A stretch of 64,000 nt of DNA. It comes from Bacillus sp. S/N-304-OC-R1. Its GTDB lineage: Bacteria; Bacillota; Bacilli; Bacillales; Cytobacillaceae. The stretch covers positions 496,001 through 560,000 of the forward strand of contig NZ_JACWFE010000001.1 of NCBI RefSeq assembly GCF_019749375.1, written 5' to 3'. A program made the translations under genes and the position numbers. Positions within the stretch are counted from its first letter, which is position 1. Every line of letters begins with the position of its first letter. Under the pieces are notes generated by a model. The model saw only the letters and a list, made by a program, of their open reading frames with translations. It made no database searches and was not told the origin of the DNA. Below, in pieces: positions 44,467 to 53,398 of the stretch.

Positions 44467-44667
44467 GTAAATCCCTCCTTCATTTTACATCATATTATGC
44501 CTCCTTCTAACTTTCAACCGTTTCTCATTAACGAATATAAAAAGAAAGTCGAAATGAAGCTCCCCATCATATATAATTAAAATTAATATAATAACCCATT
44601 ATTTTTTTGCAAGTAAAATAATTAGCAAAATAATATAAGTATTTAATATTTATTAGAGGTGTCTGCT

Positions 44668-44868
44668 ATGAGAGTAAAATGTGTTTTATGCGATAAAATT
44701 GAATCAATAGAAGATCATTCCTTCCAGGCAAAACGACTTAGAAACCGGCCGATTCATACTTATATGTGTAAAGAGTGTGAAGCAAGAATAACAGAAAAAA
44801 CACAAAAAAGGCTCCAATCCGGCAATTTTAAATTGTATCAAAGCAATGTAAAAGAGGAAGAATGGTAA
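44668..44868 (+). CDS. ylaI: Zinc-ribbon protein YlaI (DUF2197)
   Basis: 66 residues. Two Cys pairs (CVLC near residues 5-8 and CKEC near 34-37) form a zinc ribbon in a basic protein. The sequence pattern (KCVLCDKIESI...RNRPIHTYMC) matches YlaI/DUF2197. ATG 44668 was chosen, because the GTG three codons earlier lies in the AGAGGTG ribosome binding site. Function unknown; a nucleic-acid or protein-binding role is plausible from the fold. Confidence 0.92.
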   Translation: MRVKCVLCDKIESIEDHSFQAKRLRNRPIHTYMCKECEARITEKTQKRLQSGNFKLYQSNVKEEEW

Positions 44869-44899
44869 AAAAGAGGGAGGCATCGCCTCCCTCTTTTTT
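44867..44899. terminator. Bidirectional terminator after ylaI
   Basis: AAAAAGAGGGAGG...CCTCCCTCTTTTTT, strong GC-rich stem between convergent genes. Confidence 0.95.
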
Positions 44900-44901
44900 A
44901 T

Positions 44902-45192
44902 TTAACTTTCTGGATAATTTATGTACTTTTCAGGCTCAGAGTTAATTTGATTAAGCATAACTTCAATTAATTCTCTAGGGAAGCGTGTTTTTTTTCTTTC
45001 CCCATTTTGATCGAAATGAACATAGTACATAACTTCATCTGTCTCGATCACAATATTGGTAAGTCCATGTTCTTGAACAAGCATTTCCCCGAACATTTTT
45101 TCTGTTTCTGCAGCTGCTGTATCATTTGGTCTTTCATCACTTACAATTTTAATTGTCAACCAATTATACAAATTATCCTGAAGCGAATTCAT
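44902..45192 (-). CDS. Small conserved hypothetical protein
   Basis: 96 residues, acidic, with no membrane segment. An N-terminal amphipathic helix (NSLQDNLYNWLTIKIVSDERPNDTAAAE-type) precedes an alpha/beta C-terminal part (VIETDEVMYYVHFDQNGERKKTRFPRELI). Probably co-transcribed with ylaH, which ends 15 bases upstream. No family recognised; no catalytic motif. Confidence 0.72.
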   Translation of the reverse strand: MNSLQDNLYNWLTIKIVSDERPNDTAAAETEKMFGEMLVQEHGLTNIVIETDEVMYYVHFDQNGERKKTRFPRELIEVMLNQINSEPEKYINYPES

Positions 45193-45207
45193 ATGATCAT
45201 CTCCACC

Positions 45208-45531
45208 CTACATCTCGCTTTTTGCTTGTTTTTTTGATTGATGAAGACGAATCTTATAAATAATTAGGATCAAAGCCGCTACAACAAGCCCTTCTGTGAT
45301 TGGAAGGAACACGGCAAAGAAGGTTAAAACTGTACAACCTAAAATAAGGAAAAGATATATAATTGCCGATTTCGCCAATGGCAGCTTCTTTGCAAATCCT
45401 AATTTAAATACAATTACACAAAGTAATACAATGGTCAAATATAACATCCACATGCCAACTGTTGAATTTTCTTGTACTTTAAATAAAGCAGCAAAAAAAG
45501 ACAGACGATCGTTAATATCAACTATTTCCAT
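45208..45531 (-). CDS. ylaH: YlaH-like membrane protein
   Basis: 107 residues with three transmembrane helices (about 26-44, 53-73 and 77-92) and a basic C-terminal tail. Matches the YlaH family by topology and by position between typA and ylaI. ATG follows AAGGGGGAG. Function unknown. Confidence 0.88.
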   Translation of the reverse strand: MEIVDINDRLSFFAALFKVQENSTVGMWMLYLTIVLLCVIVFKLGFAKKLPLAKSAIIYLFLILGCTVLTFFAVFLPITEGLVVAALILIIYKIRLHQSKKQAKSEM

Positions 45532-45566
45532 TCTCCCCCTTCTTATGAGGAACTAATGTATTATGG

Positions 45567-45599
45567 AAAAAGAGCCAGTCTCAAAGATTGGTCTCTTTC
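45567..45599 (-). terminator. Terminator after typA
   Basis: AAAGAG-CCAGTC...GATTGG-CTCTTT hairpin, minus-strand tail CTTTTTCC. Confidence 0.8.
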
Positions 45600-45617
45600 T
45601 CCATTGTAATGCATTAT

Positions 45618-47456
45618 TTAGCTCATTTCAGCATATTTTTTCTTCTTCGCAATTCTTTCACGTTCATTTTTATCAAGGATTTTTTTGCGTAGACGAATAG
45701 ATTCAGGAGTAACTTCGCAATATTCATCTTCGTTTAGATATTCTAAAGCTTCTTCAAGCGTCAAAATTCGTGGCTTTTTCATCGTTACCGTTTGGTCTTT
45801 TGTAGCAGAGCGTACGTTTGTGGCTTGTTTTACTTTCGTAATATTTACTGTAAGATCACTTTCACGATTATGCTCCCCTACAATCATTCCTTCGTAAATT
45901 TCAGTTCCAGGTTCAACAAAAATGGTTCCACGGTCTTCTACTTGCATAATACCGTAAGTTGAAGCTTTTCCACTCTCCATTGAAACAAGTACACCCTGGC
46001 GTCTTCCGCCAACCTGTCCAGCTGCCATCGGCTGATAGCTGTCGAATGTGTGGTTGATAATTCCGTATCCTCTTGTCAAAGTTAAGAATTCTGTCGTATA
46101 GCCGATCAGACCTCTTGCTGGAACATTAAAGATTAAACGTACTTGACCGTTTCCATTATTGATCATATCAAGCATTTCGCCTTTTCTAGCTCCAATTGAC
46201 TCCATGATGGCACCAGTATGCTCTTCAGGTACATCTATTTGTACACGTTCTACCGGCTCACATCGTACACCATCGATTTCCCTAACGATAACTTCTGGCT
46301 TTGAAACTTGAAGTTCATATCCTTCACGGCGCATGTTTTCAATTAGGATGGATAAATGTAATTCCCCACGGCCGGAAACGATCCATGCATCAGGTGAGTC
46401 GGTATTATCAACACGAAGACTTACATCCGTTTGCAGCTGTGAACGTAATCTTTCCTCGACCTTTCTCGCAGTCAAATATTTTCCTTCTCTTCCCGCGAAT
46501 GGACTGTTATTAACTAAGAAAGTCATTTGCAAAGTAGGCTCATCAATTCGAAGAACCGGCAATGCTTCCTGATGTTCTACCGGACAGACTGTTTCACCAA
46601 CATTAATATCTTCCATGCCAGATAAAGCAATTAAGTCCCCTGCATGTGCTTCTTCAATTTCTTGTCTCTTCAAACCAAAGAAACCAAAAATTTTCGTGAC
46701 TCTAAATTGCTTAACAGAACCATCCAGCTTCATTAATGCCACTTGCTGACCTACTTTAATCGTTCCCCGGAAAACACGTCCAATTCCAATTCTACCCACA
46801 TAATCATTATAATCAAGTAAAGCTACTTGGAATTGTAGCGGTTCTTCTCGATTATCTACTGGAGCAGGAATATGGCTAATAATTGCATCATATAAAGCCT
46901 GCATGTTTTCGTCTTGTTTTGTTGGGTCAGTGCTAGCTGTGCCATTTATACCTGATGCATAAATAACTGGGAATTCAAGCTGGTCTTCAGTTGCTTCCAA
47001 TTCTATAAATAAGTCAAGAACCTCATCAATTACTTCTTCAGGACGTGCAAAATCTCGGTCAATTTTGTTAACAACTACTATTGGTGTTAGGTTTTGCTCT
47101 AGTGCCTTTTTAAGAACAAAGCGAGTTTGTGGCATGCATCCCTCGTATGCGTCAACAATAAGCAGAACACCATCAACCATTTTCATGATCCGTTCCACTT
47201 CTCCGCCGAAATCAGCATGTCCTGGTGTATCAAGAATATTAATTTTTGTATCTTTATACTGAATCGCAGTATTTTTTGCTAATATAGTTATTCCACGTTC
47301 TCTTTCAATATCATTTGAATCCATCGCACGTTCTTCAACATGTTCATTGGATCTGAAAGTTCCAGCTTGTTTTAAAAGCTGGTCAACCATTGTAGTTTTT
47401 CCATGATCGACGTGTGCGATAATAGCAATATTTCTTATGTCTTCTCTAAGTTTCAA
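45618..47456 (-). CDS. typA: Translational GTPase TypA/BipA
   Basis: 612 residues, complete. GTP-binding motifs G1 AHVDHGKTT (15-23), G2 around ERERGITI, G3 DTPGH (about 76-80), G4 NKID (about 130-133) and G5 near SGING are intact. The C-terminal BipA-specific domain (about 480-600, with RGLIGYTTEFLTLTRGYGI and RRQGVLVSMESGKA) is also present. Ribosome-binding GTPase involved in ribosome assembly and stress, especially at low temperature. Separate transcription unit with ylaH downstream. Confidence 0.98.
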   Translation of the reverse strand: MKLREDIRNIAIIAHVDHGKTTMVDQLLKQAGTFRSNEHVEERAMDSNDIERERGITILAKNTAIQYKDTKINILDTPGHADFGGEVERIMKMVDGVLLIVDAYEGCMPQTRFVLKKALEQNLTPIVVVNKIDRDFARPEEVIDEVLDLFIELEATEDQLEFPVIYASGINGTASTDPTKQDENMQALYDAIISHIPAPVDNREEPLQFQVALLDYNDYVGRIGIGRVFRGTIKVGQQVALMKLDGSVKQFRVTKIFGFFGLKRQEIEEAHAGDLIALSGMEDINVGETVCPVEHQEALPVLRIDEPTLQMTFLVNNSPFAGREGKYLTARKVEERLRSQLQTDVSLRVDNTDSPDAWIVSGRGELHLSILIENMRREGYELQVSKPEVIVREIDGVRCEPVERVQIDVPEEHTGAIMESIGARKGEMLDMINNGNGQVRLIFNVPARGLIGYTTEFLTLTRGYGIINHTFDSYQPMAAGQVGGRRQGVLVSMESGKASTYGIMQVEDRGTIFVEPGTEIYEGMIVGEHNRESDLTVNITKVKQATNVRSATKDQTVTMKKPRILTLEEALEYLNEDEYCEVTPESIRLRKKILDKNERERIAKKKKYAEMS

Positions 47457-47636
47457 GGAAGTTCCTCCTACCTCTATTTTAACAGGATAAAATTATAGTC
47501 ATTTTTTTCAAATTCTACAACTGAAACATTATAACACAAATAAAGTGGAAACCTAAAACGTTTTTGTGTAAAATAATATTCTATAGTAAACATTTTTATA
47601 TCCAAAATTGTCACCCAAACTGGGAGGTTACCTATA

Positions 47637-47822
47637 ATGAATCAAATTAAGTGGCCCTTATTAGCTTTTGCGATTGCAGCAGCACTATGCATGATGGGCA
47701 TTGGAGTTGCCATTGCAGAGAGAAGTATTATCGGGATTATCGGAGCAATAGTATTGTTAATCTTCGTTATGGGATTTGGTTTTAAGACGAAGAAAAATAT
47801 GAGGGAAAAAGGATTGTTATAA
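47637..47822 (+). CDS. ylaF: YlaF family membrane protein (DUF5325)
   Basis: 61 residues, two transmembrane helices (about 6-26 and 31-50) and a basic tail (KTKKNMREKG). Position just upstream and divergent from typA matches ylaF. ATG follows GGGAGGTTACC. Function unknown. Confidence 0.88.
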   Translation: MNQIKWPLLAFAIAAALCMMGIGVAIAERSIIGIIGAIVLLIFVMGFGFKTKKNMREKGLL

Positions 47823-47830
47823 TAAGTAAT

Positions 47831-47860
47831 AAACATGACCGCCATTTAGCGGTCATGTTT
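47831..47860. terminator. Bidirectional terminator between ylaF and IMPase gene
   Basis: AAACATGACCGC...GCGGTCATGTTT with 12-base perfect arms between convergent genes. Confidence 0.92.
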
Positions 47861-47861
47861 A

Positions 47862-48659
47862 TTACCAATTGCCATTATTTAAGTAGCGCTCCATAATTTC
47901 CTGATGCAGTCCTGGTTTTGAAATAAACACCGTATTATTTTCTAAGAAGTGTAATTTTTCTCCCTTTAATGTCGTTGCCATTCCTCCAAGCTCCTCAATC
48001 ATAATAACCCCTGCCGCAATATCCCAAGGTGCCAGACGCATCGTAATATATGCATCTATCCTTCCTGAAGCGATATACGCCATCTCTAATGCTGCTGACC
48101 CATATGAGCGTGTGCCTCGCGCATCTTTTACTAATGGAGATAATATTGAGGGATCAATTCGTTTATTTTCCGTTACCCATGTTGCATTCAGTCCTATTAT
48201 AGCTTCAGGAATTGAAACTTCTTCAAGTGGGGGAAGTTTAAGATTGTTTAGGTAGACTCCATTGCCTTTAATCGTATGGTAGAGCTCATCATGTACGACA
48301 TCATAAATGAGACCAATTTTCCCTATACCATCTTCATAAATACCGATGGAAATAGCAAAATTCCTTTGCTGATGGATAAAATTCATCGTTCCATCAATCG
48401 GGTCTATAATCCAAACGATTCCATCAAGATTTGATAATTGATCCCCAAACCCCTCTTCTCCCAAGATTCTATGTTCAGGAAAGGTTTCATTAATTTTCTG
48501 GATGAAAAATTGTTCCGTGCCTTTATCAATATCAGTCACTAGATCATTTGCATTTGATTTTGATTGAATAACTAGTGTTTTACTGAAGGAATCCTTAATT
48601 TTTTCACCTGCTTCTTTTATCCATTCGATAGCATATTGGTTTATTTTTTCCCAAGTCAT
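47862..48659 (-). CDS. yktC: Inositol monophosphatase family protein (YktC-like)
   Basis: 265 residues. Lithium-sensitive phosphatase fold with metal motifs EEG (near 70), WIIDPIDGTMNFIHQ (about 84-98) and the distal WDIAAG (about 211-216). Dephosphorylates inositol phosphate or related sugar/nucleotide phosphates with Mg2+; the physiological substrate is unknown. Position between typA/ylaF and yktB matches yktC. Confidence 0.93.
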   Translation of the reverse strand: MTWEKINQYAIEWIKEAGEKIKDSFSKTLVIQSKSNANDLVTDIDKGTEQFFIQKINETFPEHRILGEEGFGDQLSNLDGIVWIIDPIDGTMNFIHQQRNFAISIGIYEDGIGKIGLIYDVVHDELYHTIKGNGVYLNNLKLPPLEEVSIPEAIIGLNATWVTENKRIDPSILSPLVKDARGTRSYGSAALEMAYIASGRIDAYITMRLAPWDIAAGVIMIEELGGMATTLKGEKLHFLENNTVFISKPGLHQEIMERYLNNGNW

Positions 48660-48830
48660 TTTATGGTCTAACCCTCCTCATCTTCTTAGCATACCAGCAA
48701 TTTCACCTAAAGGGATATTTAGATAATTAATATAATTTGTAACAATAGCTTATTAGAATTAGTTCGGCACTTCAAGCTATATCCTTTCACCATCTTAAAA
48801 AACTTAAACATTATTCTTCTATAAAATAAC

Positions 48831-48867
48831 AAAACGGACTCCAAAGTTTTTGCTGGAGTCCGTTTTT
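48831..48867. terminator. Bidirectional terminator in the yktC upstream region
   Basis: AAAACGGACTCCA...TGGAGTCCGTTTT hairpin with T-run. It ends the small gene at 48940-49134 on the minus strand. Confidence 0.92.
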
Positions 48868-48939
48868 ATTGGTTAAGTCCTATTTCCATATACATTTTCT
48901 AATATCTTTCCCCTTTACCTCAATCATTTGGAATCAAAG

Positions 48940-49134
48940 TTAGAGTGCCTTTAATCTTAATAGTTCCTGCCTAATCCTTTCCAGCTTTTGTTTTGTTTGT
49001 ATTTTTAGGTCCTCATTTTTTTCATTCATTGCATCGTATAGCACAGCTAATTCATAATCCAATTCTAATCGAAGGATTGCAGTTCGTTCCTTTTCGCCCG
49101 CTGTGTGTTTTGTGGAGTTCATTAGCTTTTTCAT
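48940..49134 (-). CDS. Small charged helical protein (YkzI position)
   Basis: 64 residues, highly charged and almost entirely helical (ERTAILRLELDYELAVLYDAMNEKNEDLK then QTKQKLERIRQELLRLKAL), predicted to form a coiled coil. Lies between yktB and yktC, where B. subtilis has a similar-sized gene (ykzI); orthology not verified. ATG follows AAAGGGGTGATG. Function unknown. Confidence 0.75.
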   Translation of the reverse strand: MKKLMNSTKHTAGEKERTAILRLELDYELAVLYDAMNEKNEDLKIQTKQKLERIRQELLRLKAL

Positions 49135-49370
49135 TCACATCACCCCTTTCAAAATAGTTAATTTTCTGACTATTTGTTCTTATATGTTATGAAGAATTTG
49201 AGTCAGATGCAACAAATTTGTGCGATTACCTATATTTGTATATCGATTCATTAGTGCTTGCTAGTTTTGGTTTAAATTCATGTATGCTACAATATTCCAG
49301 AAAAGTTTATTTTATAACTACAATTAATCAAAAGACTATTTTATCTTTGGTAATACATAAGGAGGCACAT

Positions 49371-49991
49371 ATGTCATTTTCAGGATTTACAACGACTGAT
49401 TTTGATGTTTTTAAGATTGAAGGATTGGAGGAACGAATGGAAGCGTTAATTACTCATATTCGTCCGAAATTAGATGGATTAGGGAAACACTTTGCTCCCA
49501 TGCTGGCTATAGAGTCAGGAGATGAAATGTTCCCTCATGTTGCTAAACATGCACGCAGAACGGTAAATCCTCCAAACGATACTTGGGTTGCATTTGCGAG
49601 CAATCCAAGAGGCTATAAAATGCTCCCACATTTTCAGATAGGACTATGGGAAACACATGTATTTATTTGGTTTGCTGTAATATATGAAGCTCCAAATAAA
49701 GCGGATTTCGGAAGGAAATTAGAAAAGAATATAAATAAAATTTACAAGCAAATACCAAAAGACTTTGTTTGGTCTGCCGACCATACAAAACCATTTGCAC
49801 ATACCCATGGCGAAATGACAAAGGAAGAGTTGAAAGCCATGTTTATGCGCTTACAAAATGTAAAAAAAGCTGAAATTTTATGCGGTATCAATATTCCGAG
49901 AAAAGCTGCTATCGAAATGGCTCCTGAAATCTTTCTAAATAGAGCAGAATCTGTGTTTAGAACTTTATTACCCCTATATAAAATGAGTTAA
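49371..49991 (+). CDS. yktB: UPF0637 family protein YktB
   Basis: 206 residues. Matches UPF0637: FSGFTTTDFDVFKIEGLEERM at the N-terminus and HVAKHARRTVNPPNDTWVAFASNPRGYKMLPHF (about 60-92). Function unknown; soluble. ATG 49371 follows AAGGAGGC. The longer frame adds 51 codons that include a poor, unconserved leader. Confidence 0.92.
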   Translation: MSFSGFTTTDFDVFKIEGLEERMEALITHIRPKLDGLGKHFAPMLAIESGDEMFPHVAKHARRTVNPPNDTWVAFASNPRGYKMLPHFQIGLWETHVFIWFAVIYEAPNKADFGRKLEKNINKIYKQIPKDFVWSADHTKPFAHTHGEMTKEELKAMFMRLQNVKKAEILCGINIPRKAAIEMAPEIFLNRAESVFRTLLPLYKMS

Positions 49992-50003
49992 ACTAAAGTC
50001 ATA

Positions 50004-50050
50004 AATAATGGGCAGCTCCCTTGAAGCATTTTCGGAGGCTGCCCATTATT
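50004..50050. terminator. Bidirectional terminator between yktB and yktA
   Basis: AATAATGGGCAGC...GCTGCCCATTATT with long arms and a loop, between convergent genes. Confidence 0.9.
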
Positions 50051-50060
50051 GCTAATCACA

Positions 50061-50336
50061 TTATTTTTTCATTTTAACTTCCTTACCAGGTTGAGCTTCT
50101 TTAACAGTCTTTAATGTATGGTAGGACGAAAAACCGCTAACCTCTTCAAATTCATTACAAATATTGCGTTCCTGAGCTTTACCTGGAACAATTTCTTTAA
50201 ATCTCCTATAAGCTTCTAAATACTTCTCGCGGTTTACCCCTTTTCCATATGCTTCCTCAACTTGCTGGAAATAGCTGATAACATCTATTATTTCTGTTGT
50301 TGACCAATCAGGGTCAATTGGATATTGATATTCCAT
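50061..50336 (-). CDS. yktA: UPF0223 family protein YktA
   Basis: 91 residues. YPIDPDWSTTEIIDVISYFQQVEEAYGKGV-type start and EAYRRFKEIVPGKAQE (about 41-56) are UPF0223 signatures. Helical, soluble, unknown role. ATG 50336 was chosen, because the GTG three codons before overlaps GAGGTGAAGG. 18 bases downstream of the nitronate monooxygenase-like gene, so likely co-transcribed. Confidence 0.92.
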   Translation of the reverse strand: MEYQYPIDPDWSTTEIIDVISYFQQVEEAYGKGVNREKYLEAYRRFKEIVPGKAQERNICNEFEEVSGFSSYHTLKTVKEAQPGKEVKMKK

Positions 50337-50354
50337 GTCCTTCACCTCATATAA

Positions 50355-51314
50355 CTATTTTGCCCATTTTTGACGGATGCTTTCTCCTTCAGCAATTATT
50401 CGATCCAATAATTCTTGTACAGTTGGAATATCTCTAATAAGTCCCATGACCTGCCCTGCCCAAGCAAATCCTTCATCCTCTTTGCCGTCATATATATATT
50501 TTTTATTAGCTTGTCCGCTTATGTAGTCTTTTAACTGTTCATATCCTCCATTCGCCTTCTCAATTTCTAAAATCCTGTCAGACCATGTATTTGAAATCAC
50601 CCTTGCAGGAGCTCCAATGGATCTCTTAATGACGACTGTATCATTTTCACTTCCTTCGACTAGCCGTTTTTTATAGAGTTCTGAAGCATGGACACATTCC
50701 TTGGTAGCAATAAAGCGGGTTCCCATTTCTATTCCCTCTGCTCCAAGACTCAAGGCTGCCAATAACCCTCTTCCATCACCTATGCCTCCTGATGCAATGA
50801 CAGGGATTGAGACAGCATCTACTACCTGAGGAGTTAATACAAAGGTTCCGATATCATCTCTACCTAAGTGACCCCCTCCTTCCTGCCCGACAACCATGAC
50901 TGCATCTGCACCAAGCTCTTCAGCTTTAACTGCCTGCCGCTTAGCTGCAACCAAAACGAGTTTCTTAATATTCACACCTTCTAACTGTTCAAATAGCGGT
51001 GCAGGATTTCCTCCGGTCATGGAAATAACAGGAACCTCTTCTTCTATGGCTACATTTAGATAGTGTGAAAATGGCCTGCCATGCTGCCCAATTGCAAAGT
51101 TAACACCGAATGGTTTGTTTGTCATTTCTTTTACTTTTCGGATCTCTTTTCTTAAAGCTTCTGGACTCTCTAACGACATCGCTGTTACTTGCCCAAGTCC
51201 TCCAGCATTTGAAACTGCTGCAGCTAAATCTGAATACGCTAAGTGAGCAAGTCCTCCTTGAATAATCGGGTATTTAATATTTAATAATTCTGTTACTCTT
51301 GTATTCCAATTCAT
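50355..51314 (-). CDS. Nitronate monooxygenase family flavoprotein
   Basis: 319 residues. TIM-barrel FMN enzyme of the 2-nitropropane dioxygenase/FabK superfamily. Seen: IIQGGLAHLAYSDLAAAVSNAGGLG (about 17-41), GGHLGRDD (about 147-154), and phosphate-binding IASGGIGDGRGLLAALSLGAEGIEMGTRFI (about 174-203). Denitrifies alkyl nitronates in characterised members; FabK-like enoyl reductase activity is possible and cannot be excluded. Divergent from speA. Not part of the B. subtilis locus as I recall it. Confidence 0.85.
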   Translation of the reverse strand: MNWNTRVTELLNIKYPIIQGGLAHLAYSDLAAAVSNAGGLGQVTAMSLESPEALRKEIRKVKEMTNKPFGVNFAIGQHGRPFSHYLNVAIEEEVPVISMTGGNPAPLFEQLEGVNIKKLVLVAAKRQAVKAEELGADAVMVVGQEGGGHLGRDDIGTFVLTPQVVDAVSIPVIASGGIGDGRGLLAALSLGAEGIEMGTRFIATKECVHASELYKKRLVEGSENDTVVIKRSIGAPARVISNTWSDRILEIEKANGGYEQLKDYISGQANKKYIYDGKEDEGFAWAGQVMGLIRDIPTVQELLDRIIAEGESIRQKWAK

Positions 51315-51540
51315 TTTGACATATCCTCCTTTACATTCTGCTTTATCTTATCTTCTATTTTAATGTTATATTTTCCTGTTAACATCAAAAACTAAAGATT
51401 AGGCTAAATTACTTTTAAAATTATATTTGATATGCCCAGAAATTTTCTATGCAAGGATAAGGAATAATGCTATAATTCAAATGTTTTATGACCTTTTTGT
51501 TCTAAACATAATTTTTTTATTAAAGAGGTGTAGAAATAAA

Positions 51541-53010
51541 TTGTCACAATTCGAAACACCGTTATTTAGCGGACTACTTGCACATGCTAAAAAGAATCCT
51601 ATTCAATTTCATATACCTGGCCATAAAAAAGGAGCTGGAATTGATCCGGAATTTAGAGAATTTATAGGGGATAATGCTCTCTCAATCGATCTAATTAACA
51701 TTGGTCCGCTTGATGACCTGCACCAGCCAAAAGGGATGATTAAAGCGGCTCAGGATTTAGCAGCTGAGGCTTTTGGTGCCGATAAAACGTTTTTCTCTGT
51801 TCAAGGGACGAGTGGAGCAATTATGACGATGGTTATGGCAGTTTGCGGACCTGGAGAAAAAATCATCGTTCCAAGAAATGTTCATAAATCAGTAATGTCA
51901 GCGATTGTATTTTCAGGTGCAACACCAATATTCATTCACCCGGAAATCGATGTAAATCTTGGTATTTCACACGGAATTACAACTGAATCTGTCTCGAAAG
52001 CTCTTGAACAGCATCCTGATGCCAAAGGAGTTCTTGTCATCAATCCAACCTACTTTGGAGTATCTGCAGACTTAAAAAGCATTGTTGAGATTGCTCACTC
52101 ATATAATGTTCCAGTACTTGTTGACGAGGCACATGGTGTGCATATTCATTTCCATGACGAATTACCTCTGTCCGCTATGCAGGCTGGTGCTGATTTAGCA
52201 GCTACAAGTGTCCACAAGCTTGGAGGCTCCATGACTCAAAGCTCCATCTTAAATATGAAAGGCAATCTTGTTTCAGCGAAAAGAGTTCAATCGATTTTAA
52301 GTATGCTGACAACTACATCTACCTCATATTTATTACTTGCATCATTAGATGTAGCGAGAAAACGCCTTGCAACTGAAGGAAAAGAATTGATTGATAAAAC
52401 AATAGCACTTGCACAATCAATTCGTCACCGCCTTAACGAAATTGAACATATTTATTGTGTTGGGGAAGAAATCCTCGAGACAGACGCAGCTCATGGCTAT
52501 GACCCAACAAAACTGATTATTTCGGTTAAAGATTTAGGGTTAAGTGGATTTGACGTAGAAAAATGGCTGCGTGAAAGATACAATATTGAAGTGGAAATGT
52601 CTGACTTGTATAACATCCTTTGCATCATTACACCAGGGGACACAGAATATGAAGCAGATATGCTAGTTAAAGCGCTTGAAGTTCTTTCAGCAGAAAGACA
52701 TGGATTAACAGAAAAGCGTGATACTCAAGTGCTTCTTCCTGATATTCCAGTATTAGCGTTATCACCACGTGATGCCTTCTATGCTGATACTGAACTAGTT
52801 CCATTTGATGAATCAGAGGGAAGAATTATCGCTGAGTTTATCATGGTATACCCACCTGGAATTCCAATATTTATTCCTGGAGAAATTATAACAAAGGAAA
52901 ACCTGAACTATATAAAAACAAATATGGAAGCCGGCCTTCCTGTACAAGGACCGGAAGATTATGATTTTAAATACCTCCGGGTTATCAAAGAATACAAAGC
53001 TATTCGTTAA
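51541..53010 (+). CDS. speA: Arginine decarboxylase SpeA (Orn/Lys/Arg decarboxylase family)
   Basis: 489 residues, the B. subtilis SpeA length (490). PLP fold type I: HIPGHKKGAGIDPEF (about 25-39), VQGTSGAIMTMVMA (about 86-99), VDEAHGVHIHF (about 194-204) and PLP lysine in TSVHKLGGSMTQSS (about 223-236). Produces agmatine for polyamine synthesis. TTG 51541 follows AGAGGTG; the longer frame adds 38 hydrophobic, unconserved codons. The SR1 locus lies just downstream on the opposite strand, as in B. subtilis. Confidence 0.93.
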   Translation: MSQFETPLFSGLLAHAKKNPIQFHIPGHKKGAGIDPEFREFIGDNALSIDLINIGPLDDLHQPKGMIKAAQDLAAEAFGADKTFFSVQGTSGAIMTMVMAVCGPGEKIIVPRNVHKSVMSAIVFSGATPIFIHPEIDVNLGISHGITTESVSKALEQHPDAKGVLVINPTYFGVSADLKSIVEIAHSYNVPVLVDEAHGVHIHFHDELPLSAMQAGADLAATSVHKLGGSMTQSSILNMKGNLVSAKRVQSILSMLTTTSTSYLLLASLDVARKRLATEGKELIDKTIALAQSIRHRLNEIEHIYCVGEEILETDAAHGYDPTKLIISVKDLGLSGFDVEKWLRERYNIEVEMSDLYNILCIITPGDTEYEADMLVKALEVLSAERHGLTEKRDTQVLLPDIPVLALSPRDAFYADTELVPFDESEGRIIAEFIMVYPPGIPIFIPGEIITKENLNYIKTNMEAGLPVQGPEDYDFKYLRVIKEYKAIR

Positions 53011-53020
53011 ATATAAAATG

Positions 53021-53048
53021 AGCCTTCTCAAAATTGAGAAGGCTTTTT
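53021..53048. terminator. Bidirectional terminator of speA and SR1
   Basis: AGCCTTCTCA...TGAGAAGGCT followed by TTTTTG on the plus strand; the minus-strand tail is ATTTTATATTT. Confidence 0.85.
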
Positions 53049-53057
53049 GTTTATCGT

Positions 53058-53189
53058 TTACTTAACTTCTTTTGTATGGTGATTCTCTTCACAGCAGCCG
53101 CATTCAGCTTTTGAATACAGGACAGTCACTTTTTCATCCTCAAAATAGTCGATTGTAGAATTACACGTTTGGCATACAATTGTACCCAT
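53058..53189 (-). CDS. SR1P, GapA-interacting small protein
   Basis: 43 residues, too short for routine gene callers. Begins MGTIVCQTCNSTIDYFEDEK and continues with a Cys-rich part (ECGCCEEN) and a basic end, matching the conserved SR1P start MGTIVCQ. In B. subtilis SR1P binds GapA and stabilises gapA mRNA through RNase J1. The two Cys pairs suggest metal binding, an inference. The ribosome binding site AAAGGAGAATG is well placed. Confidence 0.88.
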   Translation of the reverse strand: MGTIVCQTCNSTIDYFEDEKVTVLYSKAECGCCEENHHTKEVK

Positions 53190-53226
53190 TCTTTCATTCT
53201 CCTTTATTATTTAAATCATGCTGATA

Positions 53227-53240
53227 TGAAAACGTTTTAA
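53227..53240. promoter_or_regulatory. cre-like site downstream of SR1 promoter
   Basis: TGAAAACGTTTTAA, one mismatch from the WTGNAANCGNWNNCW consensus, centred about 15 bases after the predicted SR1 transcription start. That position fits repression by CcpA, in keeping with glucose repression of SR1 in B. subtilis. Confidence 0.6.
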
Positions 53241-53254
53241 CAATCATTAATTCA

Positions 53255-53283
53255 ATAATAATATAACACTATTATTTTTTCAA
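53255..53283 (-). promoter_or_regulatory. Sigma-A promoter of SR1
   Basis: Minus strand: TTGAAA (53278-53283), 17-base spacer, TATTAT (53255-53260). Confidence 0.75.
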
Positions 53284-53368
53284 GGGTAATTGTATGACAC
53301 AATCGATAAATATATGGAAATACTTTATAAAGAGTATAACATATTTGCTGAATATAATTAAAAATAAA

Positions 53369-53388
53369 ACAGGCCAAAAACAGCCTGC
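53369..53388 (-). terminator. Terminator after DUF3055 gene
   Basis: CAGGC...GCCTG stem with minus-strand tail TTTTATTTTT, 11 bases past the stop. Confidence 0.75.
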
Positions 53389-53398
53389 CTCATCTTTT

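Larger units (their letters stand above)
53021..53248 (-). ncRNA. SR1-like dual-function small RNA
   Basis: Located between speA and pdhD on the minus strand, the position of SR1 in B. subtilis, and it carries the SR1P reading frame. A consensus-like promoter (53255-53283) puts the 5' end near 53248, and the speA/SR1 hairpin gives the 3' end. That predicts about 230 nt; B. subtilis SR1 is 205 nt. SR1 base-pairs with ahrC mRNA there. Whether the base-pairing region is conserved here was not tested. Confidence 0.75.
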
